Assembly: GCA_905178155.1 (NCBI GenBank)
Contig: CAJINV010000003.1
Coordinates: 11,458,733 to 11,522,732 of the forward strand
DNA from: Amoebophrya sp. A120
Lineage: Eukaryota > Sar > Dinophyceae > Syndiniales > Amoebophryaceae
Reading direction: 5' to 3'
DNA: 64,000 bases
Within the stretch, counting starts at the first letter, position 1; every line of letters begins with the position of its first letter. Shown one piece after another: positions 1 to 11,135 of this stretch. The position numbers and the translations under genes are program-made. The notes below the pieces were generated by a model. It was not told the origin of the DNA. It did not search any database and worked only from the letters and a program-made list of their open reading frames with translations.

Positions 1-129
1 GCGCACATGTTGCCGATGCAAGAAAAAGAAACATTTGCCATGCAGTCCTTTATGCCGAAAAAAGCCCGTTGCTCTTGGTCTTGCACTTGCTGCTGGCTGT
101 CCAGCATGACAAATTTTCTGGGAGAACTT

Positions 130-3100
130 TCACTTTGTCATGCTAGTGGTCCGCATAATTTTCACGTCCTCCATTTCGCATGGTAGATAGTTGCCTCTCT
201 TGCAGCGGATCAGCGCTACAGAGCAGCTTTTTCTTGTGACGCCAAAAAATAAAAAACAGCAAGAGCAATCATCTTCTTTTCTGCTACTAAAGAAGCAGAT
301 GCACTTTTCTGTAGAATACGTGTCCGCCTTCAGAAAGCAGCGGAGGCCGGTCGCCGTCTGCGGGTACAGAAGAAGTTTCCGGACCAGCTCCTCGTCTCGG
401 TCCAGAATTTCCTGGGCCATCGCGCTGTCGTCCGCGATGTCCACCCACTTCTGGTCAAACTGCTGGCCGTGTAGCTGCTCGGGGTTGTGGATCTTTCCAA
501 TCTGGCGCATCCGGTCATACAGCCTCGTCGTGTAGTTTAGGTCCCGCGCCTCCTTCCCCTTCAGGCTCGCGTAGTACCTCCGCGGGTCCCAAACCTGCTC
601 GGGCTTGGAAAGTCGAGCGTTTTTGGTGACCACCACCACGAACCCCATGCAGGAATAGTAGGCGTGACAGTAGAAGTCGCACTGCGCGACGGAGTGCACG
701 TGCACGTAGTGGCGGCTGCTGTAAACGAACTTGGACTCCGTCTGGTACATGGTAGCGAGCGCCGTGTCCTCTGTGATAATGTCCCGCAGGTGGACGCCCA
801 ATTTGTAGGTCAGAAACTCGGGCGGGTTCGGCGGGCCTTGGGCCTGGAGCTGCTCCTCCAGCCGCTCCAGTGTGGCGGCGTGCAGGGGCAGCCACTTGCG
901 AAACTCCTTGTGCCACGTGCCCGTTATCAGTCCGCGGTCCCACACGCGCAGCGGGTCGGTATCGAGCTTCCCGTCCGGGAGCAAAACCCCCAGCCCGGCA
1001 GCCCGAAACACGCGCTTCAACTCCGCGACGGTTTGCTGCAGTTTGCGTTCGTCGGTCAGCTGCAGCCGCTCCTCCTCGAAGGCGGGCCAGCGCTGCGGCA
1101 GGCCGACGCGTCGCAACATGGTGCGAAACTGAAACAGGTCGAACATAAAGGTCGAGTTGGTAATCGTGCGTCCTTCGGGGTAGAACACGTCCGGCTCGTA
1201 AATGGATTGCCGGAACCAGGGAGGCAAGATGGCCCCCTGGTGGCTGTGATGGCAGTCCAGCAAGTGTTGCTGCAGGTGGCCGGGCGAGGCAAGTTGCTGC
1301 GTCGTCATATTCACCGGCGCGGGAGTGTAGTCGGTGGCCATGACATCCGAGCCAAACGCTACATCGGCCAGCTTGGCGAGGTTCTTCTGGTGCGAGTCTG
1401 TCGTCCCAGCCTCGCCACCAGCGCTGTCGCTGTCCTGCCGATCCGGAGCTGCAGCCGAACGCATCACAAAGCCGAGGCGACAGTGGTGCGACAAATAACT
1501 GGTCACGTGCTGCGACCCCAGCGTGGTTTCCCACCACTTCGCGAACTTGCTCACCATGCCCCGCAAAATGAACTGGGCCACGTTCGTGCCCCATTTGAAC
1601 AGCAAAACGGCGTCTCCGCCATGTTTCAGCAGTGTGTCTTCGAGTAGAGGCAAAAAGTCCGAATCCTTGTAACGCTCGTCGTTCCACAAGTCGCGGAAAA
1701 ACAAAAAACGGTCTCGATCTACGTCTTCGCGAAACTTTGCGACAAAAAACTCGGAAGCAGCAGCGGCGGAGGAGCTGCTCCCATGATGCTGATTCGTCCC
1801 CACCATAGGATCGCTCTCTCGACGTGCTGCAGCTGCGGCTTTTTTACTGCTGGCTTCTAATACACCGGTCCTTGTGTCTTTATCTTTCTTTTCTGTTTCT
1901 TGCATCACAACTTGATGGGCGTGGACCTCTACCTCTTGTTCTGCTTTATTTGATGCGGAGGACGGCGCCGAGAGCATGTTTGCTGATGTTGACGAAGCGG
2001 ATTCATCATGACCTTCGCGCGCCGTCGTGCTGGAGGTAGTAGACCACCAGGAGCTGAACGCGCCGAGAAGACCACCGCTGTTGCCCTTACTTGGCGGCGC
2101 TTGCAGAAGAACTCCTGCTTCATCCCCTTCTCCAGCTGCGTCGGTGGACAACGAGGATGAATCGTGGCCTTGCGACACGGGGGCTGGTATTATGGATCCC
2201 GCTTCTGTGGGCCCTTGTTCACGACCTTGGGTGCCAGTCGTGTCCGCTCGCTTACTCACCTCGTCCAGAACGGCCTGCAACAGCCACGCATCTGGCTCGT
2301 TCAAATAGTCTATCTCCGTTTGCGAATGCGAAAGCGCAGCGTATCCATGGTGAGCTCCGACAAAATCATCTGGCGGTAGAACCGCGGCACGCCGAGGATC
2401 GCCAGAATTGCCGTCGGTTCTATCCCCCTCTCCGAGCTGTGGTGTCGAGCTGTGTCGTCCGCTGGCCGACGCTGTGCTTGTTTTCTCCACCTCGTCTTTC
2501 TTTTGCTTCTCGAAGCCGCCCCGGATCCCCCTGTCGTGAATTTTGTCGAGATGCAGCCATCTTTTTGCCTCAATCGGGGTGGTGCTGAGCGACACTCTTG
2601 GTTCCAGCTTCTCCTCGCGCAGAACTCGAGTGCGCGGAAAGAAAAAAGTATCGGGCCGCACCTTCATCACAAATTGATAAAAATTGTGAAAAAACTTGTC
2701 GAAGCTTCGAAGATGGGAAGGAGGTCTACTGGTGCTGTTTCCGGCGTCATACATGCGATCATCAGACGAGGTGCCATTCGTGCCTGCATTTCCGTCTATC
2801 TTTTTTTCCTGTCCATGTCTTGTTGCGGCGGTTGATGGATCTCCACTAGCTACCGAGTGGTCGCTCCTGTGTTCAAAGGGCGTCGTGCTGGCATCAACAA
2901 GAGCTTCTGTTCTCTTCCTCTGCTCCGCAAACTTTTTCTTGATGTGGTCTGCGCTAAAGTCCCAGCATCGCTTCCAGGAGTTCTGCTGGTAGTGGAAGCG
3001 GTAACCAACCTCGTCGAACATGGCCTGGCACTTCTCTGCGCTTAAGTAGCGATCCGGGCGACTCTTGCACATCCTTTGTTCGTCATGGGGGTAGGGGGTT

Positions 3101-3627
3101 TCCTCGTACAGATCGAGGTTGGTGATCGTTACTCGACCTGGTCGTCTGCTCTTTACGCCTCGCCTGTCGTAGTATGCTGCCCGAGCTGCAGCTGCTTGCT
3201 GCGACCAGCGATCACTATGGGGAGTAGGACCGCTTTCCTCATCTGCTGGAGGAGAGTGGTGAAAAAACTCGTTTACCATCTCTAAAATGTTCAAAAACGG
3301 GGCCAGCGTTTCCATGGCGGAATCTTCACTTACAGTCCTCAGCTTTTCCTTCGAAGTAGCTGCAGGAGTTTCAATGTTATCACTATCTCCAGTCGCAGGA
3401 GTACTGGAGGTGTTCAGCATCTTGGCGGTCTTGCTGTTGTCCGCCTGGTTCTGGTCACTTCGTTCGTACTCGGCGTGCCGCCCAAACTGCTTACCGAGCG
3501 GAATGTGGATGCTCAGGTCCAGGTCCACCCCATCCAACAGGTTTGGCAGCAGAATTTCGGACACAAAACTCTGCCATGTGTACTGGAGTGTGCGCAGAAT
3601 GCCAACGTAACAAAAAAGAACGCGCAT
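130..3627 (-). CDS. Large intronless protein, possibly glycosyltransferase-like
   Basis: One uninterrupted frame of 1165 codons opening at an ATG. I do not recognise the family with confidence. The N-terminus (MRVLFCYVGILRTLQYTWQS, then a short segment ending in SIHIPLG) and a later KVRPDTFFF segment recall glycosyltransferase-like proteins that start with a hydrophobic strand followed by an RT motif and carry an RPD motif; this is an inference from short motifs only. The middle third is Ser/Ala/Asp-rich and probably disordered. The last third (from about residue 800) is well ordered and rich in Trp, Tyr and Arg. No signal peptide or clear transmembrane helix is evident. The last ~60 residues, after about 1105, are Cys-rich and low-complexity and could be non-coding read-through. 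It is the only large gene besides the CAP-domain gene without an introner, and a spliced-leader-like relic lies about 100 bp upstream, which fits a retroposed copy. Confidence 0.6.
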   Translation of the reverse strand: MRVLFCYVGILRTLQYTWQSFVSEILLPNLLDGVDLDLSIHIPLGKQFGRHAEYERSDQNQADNSKTAKMLNTSSTPATGDSDNIETPAATSKEKLRTVSEDSAMETLAPFLNILEMVNEFFHHSPPADEESGPTPHSDRWSQQAAAARAAYYDRRGVKSRRPGRVTITNLDLYEETPYPHDEQRMCKSRPDRYLSAEKCQAMFDEVGYRFHYQQNSWKRCWDFSADHIKKKFAEQRKRTEALVDASTTPFEHRSDHSVASGDPSTAATRHGQEKKIDGNAGTNGTSSDDRMYDAGNSTSRPPSHLRSFDKFFHNFYQFVMKVRPDTFFFPRTRVLREEKLEPRVSLSTTPIEAKRWLHLDKIHDRGIRGGFEKQKKDEVEKTSTASASGRHSSTPQLGEGDRTDGNSGDPRRAAVLPPDDFVGAHHGYAALSHSQTEIDYLNEPDAWLLQAVLDEVSKRADTTGTQGREQGPTEAGSIIPAPVSQGHDSSSLSTDAAGEGDEAGVLLQAPPSKGNSGGLLGAFSSWWSTTSSTTAREGHDESASSTSANMLSAPSSASNKAEQEVEVHAHQVVMQETEKKDKDTRTGVLEASSKKAAAAARRESDPMVGTNQHHGSSSSAAAASEFFVAKFREDVDRDRFLFFRDLWNDERYKDSDFLPLLEDTLLKHGGDAVLLFKWGTNVAQFILRGMVSKFAKWWETTLGSQHVTSYLSHHCRLGFVMRSAAAPDRQDSDSAGGEAGTTDSHQKNLAKLADVAFGSDVMATDYTPAPVNMTTQQLASPGHLQQHLLDCHHSHQGAILPPWFRQSIYEPDVFYPEGRTITNSTFMFDLFQFRTMLRRVGLPQRWPAFEEERLQLTDERKLQQTVAELKRVFRAAGLGVLLPDGKLDTDPLRVWDRGLITGTWHKEFRKWLPLHAATLERLEEQLQAQGPPNPPEFLTYKLGVHLRDIITEDTALATMYQTESKFVYSSRHYVHVHSVAQCDFYCHAYYSCMGFVVVVTKNARLSKPEQVWDPRRYYASLKGKEARDLNYTTRLYDRMRQIGKIHNPEQLHGQQFDQKWVDIADDSAMAQEILDRDEELVRKLLLYPQTATGLRCFLKADTYSTEKCICFFSSRKEDDCSCCFLFFGVTRKSCSVALIRCKRGNYLPCEMEDVKIMRTTSMTK

Positions 3628-3728
3628 CTATTTGTTTAGTCCTGTGTCTACTACTTACTTTCGATTTAGACACACTTCGAGGGAGTTCCAAGTTCGACTG
3701 TGTTAAAAATACACACGCGACGCTGTTG

Positions 3729-3752
3729 TTCGAGCCAAAATTATGGCTGCGG
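3729..3752 (-). other. Spliced-leader-like relic
   Basis: Read on the minus strand: CCGCAGCCAT, two extra A residues, then TTTTGGCTC and GAA. The dinoflagellate spliced leader has the core CCGTAGCCATTTTGGCTC. The match is one substitution plus a two-base insertion over the core, in the sense orientation, about 100 bp before the ATG of an intronless gene. In dinoflagellates such relics arise when trans-spliced mRNAs are reverse-transcribed and reinserted. Chance similarity cannot be excluded without a background count. Confidence 0.45.
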
Positions 3753-4221
3753 AATTTATTATGCAACACGATATATAAAAACGATATGGAAGCGGATCTC
3801 AAGGCTTCAGAAGGACCATTGCCAGCCTTGCAAGGGGCTTCTGTCCGATCATCATACTCGCCCTTCTTCGTTCCGAACGGTACATATTCGTGGCGGCAAG
3901 GGCAACTCGCAGCGTAGTTATGAAACATCACAGTGCGCAACGATCGAAGTGTGCAACAAGCATGCGGCCGCTAGAACTCAGCGGCACAGCAACCCTTTTC
4001 ACCTCAATTCGTAAACTCGGAGAGGGAAATGCCCGCCCCTTTCCGAAATTCGAGTTTCGGAGAGCGCTCCTGGCTATGTGGGTGGGAAAATCGATTCCAA
4101 TACAGGTAGATTTTTGCTTCTGTTTTGTGGGAATTGTAATTGTTCCCGGTGGACAGGAACGGTTCATAATAAGGATAGGAGCTAAAAAAAATTGAGTCTT
4201 CGTTGAAAGCGGCAAGTCCTG
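3753..4221. other. Intergenic, no gene seen
   Basis: Short unsupported frames on both strands with no recognisable motif. It separates the 5' side of the intronless gene from the 3' end of the MCTP-like gene. Confidence 0.5.
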
Positions 4222-7200
4222 TCAACAGTACTTGCGGTAGAGCCTCCGATGCTCCTGCTCCTTGTTATCAGGGATAAAATAGAAAATTGGTGGCATTTCG
4301 TCATCGAAATACGCTCGCTTTACAAAAATGAAGCCGAACCCCAGCCGAAGCAGGTGCTCAAACTGATTGCAGTAGAGCACCACAGCGAGAAAAATCATGC
4401 CACAGCTCAGCCCGGAGAAAAGGATCAGGGAGATGAGTTTGTCGTCGAAAAACATCCAGTATCGAGTTTTTTCCATGAACGAAGCAATGTTCTCTACGTT
4501 TTGCGAAAACTTGTGCAAGCCAAACACAATTTCCCGCATTTTCACGAAGATGCTTGACGTTTCTTCGTCGGCCGCTGCCAGTTGCTGCACTTTGGAGGTG
4601 GCGGCTTTAGGTGGGCCCGCTTTGTTCAAACTGCCGGGGCGCCGCCTCACCTTCGTGCGCTGCTGTCTCTCACGACCGATGCAGCCTGCTCCCGCCGCGC
4701 TGGACTCGATGTCGCCATCGGCCGAATATTCTTGCAGTTCCAGCTCCTGCTGTTCCTGCTCCTATCAGCTGAAAATAAATCTGTCTGGTGTTCTGAGCGT
4801 AGATTGCGCGTTTTTGTCATTCCAAACTGGATCAGATTTTGAACAGCCCTCTTGAATGATGCCTGTCCCCCACAAGAAACGCCCTACCTGTACAGCAGAA
4901 AATAGAAACCTTTTGGCGGTCAACCATGCAACACAAGTCTTTGGTTTGCGTACTCCAGGATCTGCATCGCAAGTTTGCATGCTTCCATCCAGAGCAGGAG
5001 CAGGACCCAGACATATTATACTTGCATTCGATATCTCCAAATCCGCTACAACTCTGGCCACTAGCTCCTGCTCGTGCAGATAAACCTTCGCCCGCTGCTG
5101 CCGGCCGTTTTTGTAGCCCTCGCGCAGGCAGGCGGCGAGGAAGACAAGCGGAAAAGACCAACTCGGGAACGCAAAGGTGACGTAGGCCCCCACAAGGTTC
5201 CCAAAACTGCTCTGCGGCAGGCTCGGCCAATCCGCGACCACTTGGCCGATGCGCTCGAAGCCCACCACGATGCGTTTGCCCGAAGCTTCAATATCGTACT
5301 TCTGCCTATCGAGCACGTTCTTCTGCCGTGGCGGTTTTTCCCGCGAATGCTGCGTCGTTCCAGCACTAGCACCAGCAGCACCCGTCGCAGCCTCGTGGAG
5401 CTTCAAAAACGCCGTCCACTGTGGTAGAAATACTCGATATTCGAACCTCAATTTCTGCAGGTGATCCCCAAAAGCCAGGAGGCGCTGCTCGTCCCCGGTG
5501 ATGGAAGGCACGTGCTTCAACGTCGTTGTGCCTGCAGTGCGGGGCGACGTGCGTGGTCCTTTTCCTTTTGGTCCCACAGCAACCTCCACCGTGGGGCTCA
5601 TCACGACAGGCTGCTCGAGTGGTGATTGGAAGAAAAGCTGCTGCTGCTCTGTCGCCGATGCGATTTTTGCTGGCGGGAACAAACTCCGCACTAGCGCTGG
5701 CAAGTGCTGGTCCAGGGCGCTGGTCACAAGACTACTAGTTTCCTCCACGGCCTGGGATTGGCTTGCTCCACCGGTCGGATCTTCCGAGCCGAAACTAGTT
5801 TTTTGTTCAGTCGAAATTGCTTTTGCCGTTGCGTTCTTCCTGTTGCTGGTTCCGGCTGTTTCGCTCCTCGATTTTGCCGCTGCTTCATTTTCTTTTTTCT
5901 TTCCTTCTCTCGTCGACGAATTTTTTATTCGTCGTCTCAAGCCGTCGAAAAAAGAATTCGAGTGCTCATTGTGGACGACTTCAGCTCTTCCGGCACAACC
6001 GGATGTGGTTTCCGTACTTCCGACGTAGTTGCTGGAGGTGATAAATTGGTTCCTTTGCGATTGCGTAGAACGCTCGTTGCTGGCAACCTTCAACAAATTG
6101 AGGAGCAAATCCTGGTGAATGCGGAAAGTTGCCTCCTCGCCTCGGCGACACAGCACGCGGTTCCTTGCTCCGTCTACTTCGCCCACGGTGTCCCCGTCTG
6201 GATCGGCGAAAACCCCACCCAGCCGGGTCGTGTCCACTCCGTGCAAAAGTCCTCGACGGCTTGGCTGACAGGCTGACGCTGCTTGTGCTTGCACCGCCTC
6301 CTGTCGCGGCCCAGTTTCGTCGTCTGTTCTGGCACCCTGCTTCGGCGAGGGTCCTCGGCTGCTTTCCAGCAACTCCGACGTCTTGCTTAATGAGTGGCCA
6401 CTGAAGATGTAGTTGTTTCCTGCAGGATACAGAAACTCTTCCTCCCCGGCCACCAAAGAACTCGCTCCACCCTTGTTCGTCCCGAAGGGCTGGCTCATCT
6501 GCCGGCAGTCGCGAAAGGTCGTGCTCGTCCCTGCCGGCAGTCGCAGCGCCGCAATATCGTCTTCTCGGGACTGCGACCGCTGGAGCACCTGCAGGCTTTC
6601 CCGCCGCACGTCGTGTTCTCGGCGTGTTACCAAATCTTCCGTCGTGTGGCTGCCGCTAGTAGAAAACTGCCGCTCGACAGACTCCACTGCGCGCAAACCA
6701 AGGAAGGAATGGCTCTCGTCGAGGCTGTGTTGCAGATTCGACGATGAACTCTGTGCGATCACAACCTGCGTGCTCGGAAATCGTAACGTTGCCAACCCGT
6801 GGGCGGACGGCGTTCGATCACGCACCGCTCCCTGGTTCATCTCTCGCTCCTGATCGACAGTGGTGCGCAGTTTGAACTGTTTCTTCTTTTTTGCGTCCTC
6901 TGCTGGAGTCTTGTCATCTGTCCACCTGTCCTCCCCATCCGGCTGCGGGTAATTTGGCGCTTCTTCACTACCTTCTCCCACCTCCTCCGTGGCCACTTCT
7001 TCTTGTGCAACTAGCCTCTGACTGCCTGCGTTCTGCGCGAGTTTTTGCTTCAGCATCTCGCCGGCGCCCTTGAAAAACTCATTGGTTGTAAGCTTCAAAT
7101 TCTCCAGGAGATTTTTGTTTAATATCTTCCGCGGCCCGTCCTCAACACCATCCGGCGTTGTACTTCTAGGCGAAAGAGGGCCGGGCAATTCTTGTTGTCC

Positions 7201-10200
7201 TGGTAGGGGAGCACTGATGTTACTATCCTCGTCCACCTCCTCGAGCTCGTAGCCAGCCAGGCTGGACTTGGAACCCACGCTATCCGGCCAAACTTGATCC
7301 CGAAACTGGTCTAAGGCGGTGTTGGAGATCTCGCGGCTCAGCTGCAAGGCCGACGGCTTGCTTGCCAGATCCTGTAGGTTTTCTCCGACGGTGTGGAAAT
7401 GTGCGTGCTCGTACAGTGCCTTCGTAGACTGCAAGTCGAGCAGCCGCTCCGAGTGGTGCAGCTCCTCCTGTATACTATCCTCGTCAACATCTTCACAACT
7501 TGCTTTCTTGCCATGATCTACTTCCCGGGCAGAAGTGCTGTTCTGTCTTCTTTTCTGATCCTCATCACGCTGTTCTCCTGCATAATTCTTCTTGATCGGC
7601 TCTCCTTTGGGCACAACGGCCGAGGACAACGACGCACTTTCAATCTTCGACCCGCCTACTTTCGAGCTCGACAATAGTGCTCTGCTCTCTTCGCTTTCCA
7701 CATCTACTTCCACCAGAAACTTGTTCTTATCGTCAGCCTCTTTGTCATTTACGCCCTCGCGGCCGCCCAAGTTTGCCAAGTGGTCGCGCTCCTGCGCCTC
7801 ACGAGCAGCCGGGTCCGTAGTTAATACCGGCTGCGCCATTAACGAGTCGTCGTTGTTTGCGCTTGTTCCGGATGGAAAAAATCCCCGCATTTTTGTTCCA
7901 CCGTCCGGATGAACTTCGGCACCGGCAGTGAAGACCGCTTCAGGCGAAATAAGAGCGGGCGCATCGCTCGCCTTTGTTGAGGAGTTCTTGTGCAGCAGCT
8001 TCGGAGCCACCAACTCCGCTACGGCTTCCACGGCGTCTAGGACGTCGCTTCCCTGCTGCATGTACATCTTTCCGGTCGTCGCTATCTGCAGGGGGCTGCA
8101 CCGCAGCGACACCGTGAAATCCACTACGAGGTGGCCAAGCACCGTTGTCACCGCAGGTTCGGCCGCGGGTTTCGCAGCGGACCTACCAAACAGGGTTTCC
8201 AAAAAGTTGGCAGGCTTCATTCGCGGCGCGTTCATCTTGTTCCCTCCGGAGGATGATTCGTAGTCTGCTGGCTGCACAACTGCTCCTGTTGCGGATCGTT
8301 GCTCGACCTCTCCTTCCGGCGGATCATCCATTTTTGCAGCGCGACGTCCAGTCATCACTCTGGGACTTCTCCTCCCACTGCGTCCATCTATGGTCGTGCC
8401 ACCCTCGTTCCCCGGACCTATCGCCGGCGCCCCTGGAGGCCCACCCCTTCGAGAACCCTGGGGCATTTCCCTTTCCGCGCGCGACGAGACGACGGCCCGC
8501 AGCTTTTTGCGTGCGTCCCGGCTGAGATCCTGCTCCCGCACCGGTACGAGCTTCGAGGGAAACCGCGCGTCCTCGATTTTCAGCAGGGACGCCGGCAGGA
8601 TGCGGAAGATTTTGTCCTCCACAAAGAAATCCCGCCGAAAAAAAGTATGCTGCACGATGTGCCGCGTCTTCTGATACACGACGCTCTCTCGGAAGGAGTA
8701 CAGCTTTCGCGCATAGTAGCAACCCCGCGCATAGCAGTAGACGCAGAAAAAGTACCACGCCCACAGCTTGCAGTACAATAGCACTCGGCGGAAAAGACGC
8801 AACTGCCTTCCGAACTTCTCCAAGAATGCGGGGGAGCACAACCACTTTAATATTTTTCGTATAGTAGTTTCCGCAGCAACCGACGTCGGTCGTTCTACTG
8901 CGGCAGTAGGAACAAGCGAGGTGAGGCTCTGGTCTGCTCCTGAGACGGCCCGCCCAGGGCTGCCTGTTGTACTTTGTCTTTCCGGGAACTCCACCTCGTC
9001 GTCGAGAAAGAAATGAAACCCCTTGCGCGCCGAAGAAGCTGCAACAACAGCCTCTACTCCTGTGCTCACGGGGCGGGCGGCGCTTCTTTCTATCAGCTCC
9101 TGCGGGGGTTCCAGTCCGGTCAGAAAGTCGCGCCAACGCAGCGGGGGCAGGGCATTCCCTCGCGCATCCATCTTGACGCGGGCAGAAGCAGCTCCCGACG
9201 AGGAAACCAACTTGGGTTTCGCCTTCTCTACTACAGACGAAGCCGGCTCCTTCTCACCTGAAAACATATCTGACTCGACGGGCGGGAAGTGCTGGCGGTG
9301 CTGAACCAAACCTTCCGAACCGTCCCGCTTTATTTCCTCGTTCTGGTCCTCGGAAGCCAGTTCGCGATCCGCAGCGCCGGAGCTGGTGGCACTACTTGAA
9401 GTAGAGCTGCTAGTACTCGTCGTATCCAAGAGTTCATAGTCGGAGAAGAGCTCGGAAAGCGGAATGACACAGTAACCGATAACGGCGGCTTCCTCGAAGC
9501 CAGCGCGCCACCGCTTACACACACCATCGTAGAGCTTAAACACAATGTCCGTCGTGAAAAGATTGAGGTTCTGGGGCAGGAGGAGCCACGCTTCCAAGTC
9601 CGGATCCGCTTGCCGGACCGGCTTCGTGCTGTTACTCGCTTCGTGGCCCCCATGGATGCGGACCGACACCAGCTCCGTCTCCTCGTGCCATAGGTATGCA
9701 CTGCCGAACATTGATGAGTCTAGATCTGGAGTGAAGCTGCAACTTGTCATACTGAGTCTCGGTCACAGAAATGAAATTGTATCTGTGCCGCAGCAGGAAC
9801 AGCGCCAAAAAAGTTGCCACTATGTAGGTATGCTTCATCTGCGCGCAACATTGCAACATTGCAGACCATCTGCGTCGTGGTCCACAGGATGCATGGCAAA
9901 CGCGCGCATTCTTCCAGACCCACCAGACACATTTGCAATTGATAACAGGCTGACGTCGCTGACAAGCTCGGAAAACTGCAGCCCCTGCACCGTAGCGCCG
10001 TCCTTTAACTTCACCCGGAGTACCCCAAAGCGATTCTTCAGCAGATTGGCCTTGGCCCCCTCCGGGCCGAGCCTAGAAAGCGCCGCAAAACTACTCCGTT
10101 CATTGTCGGAGGAATCTTCGGAAGCGAAGCCGGGCGGTAAGGAGGACGCATCGTGCTTCATGTGGCTTTCGCCCTGCGTGGTGCCCGGTCCTCTCAAGTG

Positions 10201-10479
10201 CGGCCCGGGGAAGCGGCTGGCACCCCGGTCCTGCTCGTGGCTTGTACCTCCGACGGAGGCATTGTAGTAGTGCTGCCCACCAGCAGTGCCACCTTCCCTT
10301 CCTTGTCTCGAGCTGCTGCTGCTGCTGCTCGTGCGCGACGGCGAGTCTTCAAACAGAGCCTCGAGAATCTTCTGCTTCATGTTCTCCTCCGTTTTCTTCA
10401 GGTCCTCCAGCGGTTTATCCACCATTTTCTGCTTCACTTGCCGAAAATCGGCAAGCATTTTGTTCACAAAGAGATCCAT
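4222..10479 (-). CDS. MCTP-like C2-domain membrane protein
   Basis: Exons read 4222-4757, 5034-~9750 and an upstream exon ~9945-10479. Joining the first two by removing the introner plus one 5-bp repeat gives 5253 nt, an exact frame. The upstream exon starts MDLFVNKML and ends in a strand that looks like the beginning of a C2 domain (FGVLRVKLKDG). The second exon continues with a C2-like end (DIVFKLYDG ... GYCVIPLSEL), a Tyr/Cys-rich hydrophobic segment near residue 330, a long acidic Ser-rich region, and a hydrophobic segment (FAFPSWSFPLVFLAACL). The last exon carries QNVENIASFMEKTRYW, a hydrophobic helix (LILFSGLSCGMIFLAVVLY) and a loop ending in PPIFYFIP. The order resembles the C-terminal membrane anchor of MCTP proteins, which tether ER to other membranes. 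The join near 9750-9944 is not in frame by any simple rule, so the N-terminal connection is provisional. Confidence 0.5.
4763..5033. mobile_element. Introner, family A (MCTP-like gene)
   Basis: The minus-strand 5' end TATCGAATGCAAGTATAATA matches the family A terminus; the other end finishes CAGCTGATA. Flanking repeats on plus are GCTCC (4758-4762) and TCTCC (5034-5038). Excision with one repeat gives ADLEKEQQELELQEYS in frame. Confidence 0.8.
9765..9944. mobile_element. Degenerate introner end, family A-like
   Basis: The right end (about 9909-9944) reads CTTCCAGACC, a short insertion, then ATTTGCAATTGATA, a clear family A terminus, followed by ACAGG. The left boundary near 9765 is guessed; no matching repeat or in-frame join was found. 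Confidence 0.4.
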
Positions 10480-10539
10480 CTTGATCAGACTTGTCTGAGC
10501 CGTCTGACAAACGATGATAATAGATGTGATGAACAATTA

Positions 10540-11135
10540 CTCTTTTAGTACATGGACTACCTCCAGGAAGGCCAACCGGTGTTTGCGGGATGAATCATGC
10601 GTCTGTGAAGATGTGATGCGAATTTATTGTCATCTTCGGCTTCTATATGAACGACCGAACCCGCAGTCGTACTCCCCTTCCAAAAGTGGCCAGAGGAGTG
10701 TCCCATCACGTCCACTTCACCCTCCGATTGCAATCAAGAAAGCAGCTGCGTCATGTTGCAGTTCCTGTGCTATCTATGAAATGCGACTACGCTGCCGATG
10801 TCACCAGGGCCTACCTACTTAACCGGGGGTACTGAAACCTTCGTGAGTTGTGTACTGGGAGACCTCCTTCTTGAGTTGTGTAATGGGGTTCCGATTCTTT
10901 TTCTACTTGCGGGCGTCTTTCAATAAGAAAAAAAATACGTCGTGCAGCACTACACTCCAAAAAAACGTCGTGGTATCTCGCGCAAAGTTTTGCAAGCAAG
11001 AACGGATGAAGAAAGATCCAGTAGCCAGCTACAGCAAGAACGAAGTAGTTTTTCCTGCAAGATCAAAAAAATCACAAGACATGCGATCTGAGAAAAAGAA
11101 AAAATACCATTTGCTTTTTTCCTAGGTAGAAACAA
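10540..11135. other. Intergenic, no gene seen
   Basis: It lies between the start of the MCTP-like gene and the end of the kinase gene. Only short frames with no recognisable domain. Confidence 0.45.

Noticed and set aside
664-1647. Long plus-strand frames (664-1647, and similar ones at 25679-27013, 35040-35882, 36693-37766)
   Set aside because: They lie opposite well-supported minus-strand genes with the same codon periodicity and show no domain of their own; GC-rich coding DNA often leaves open antisense frames.
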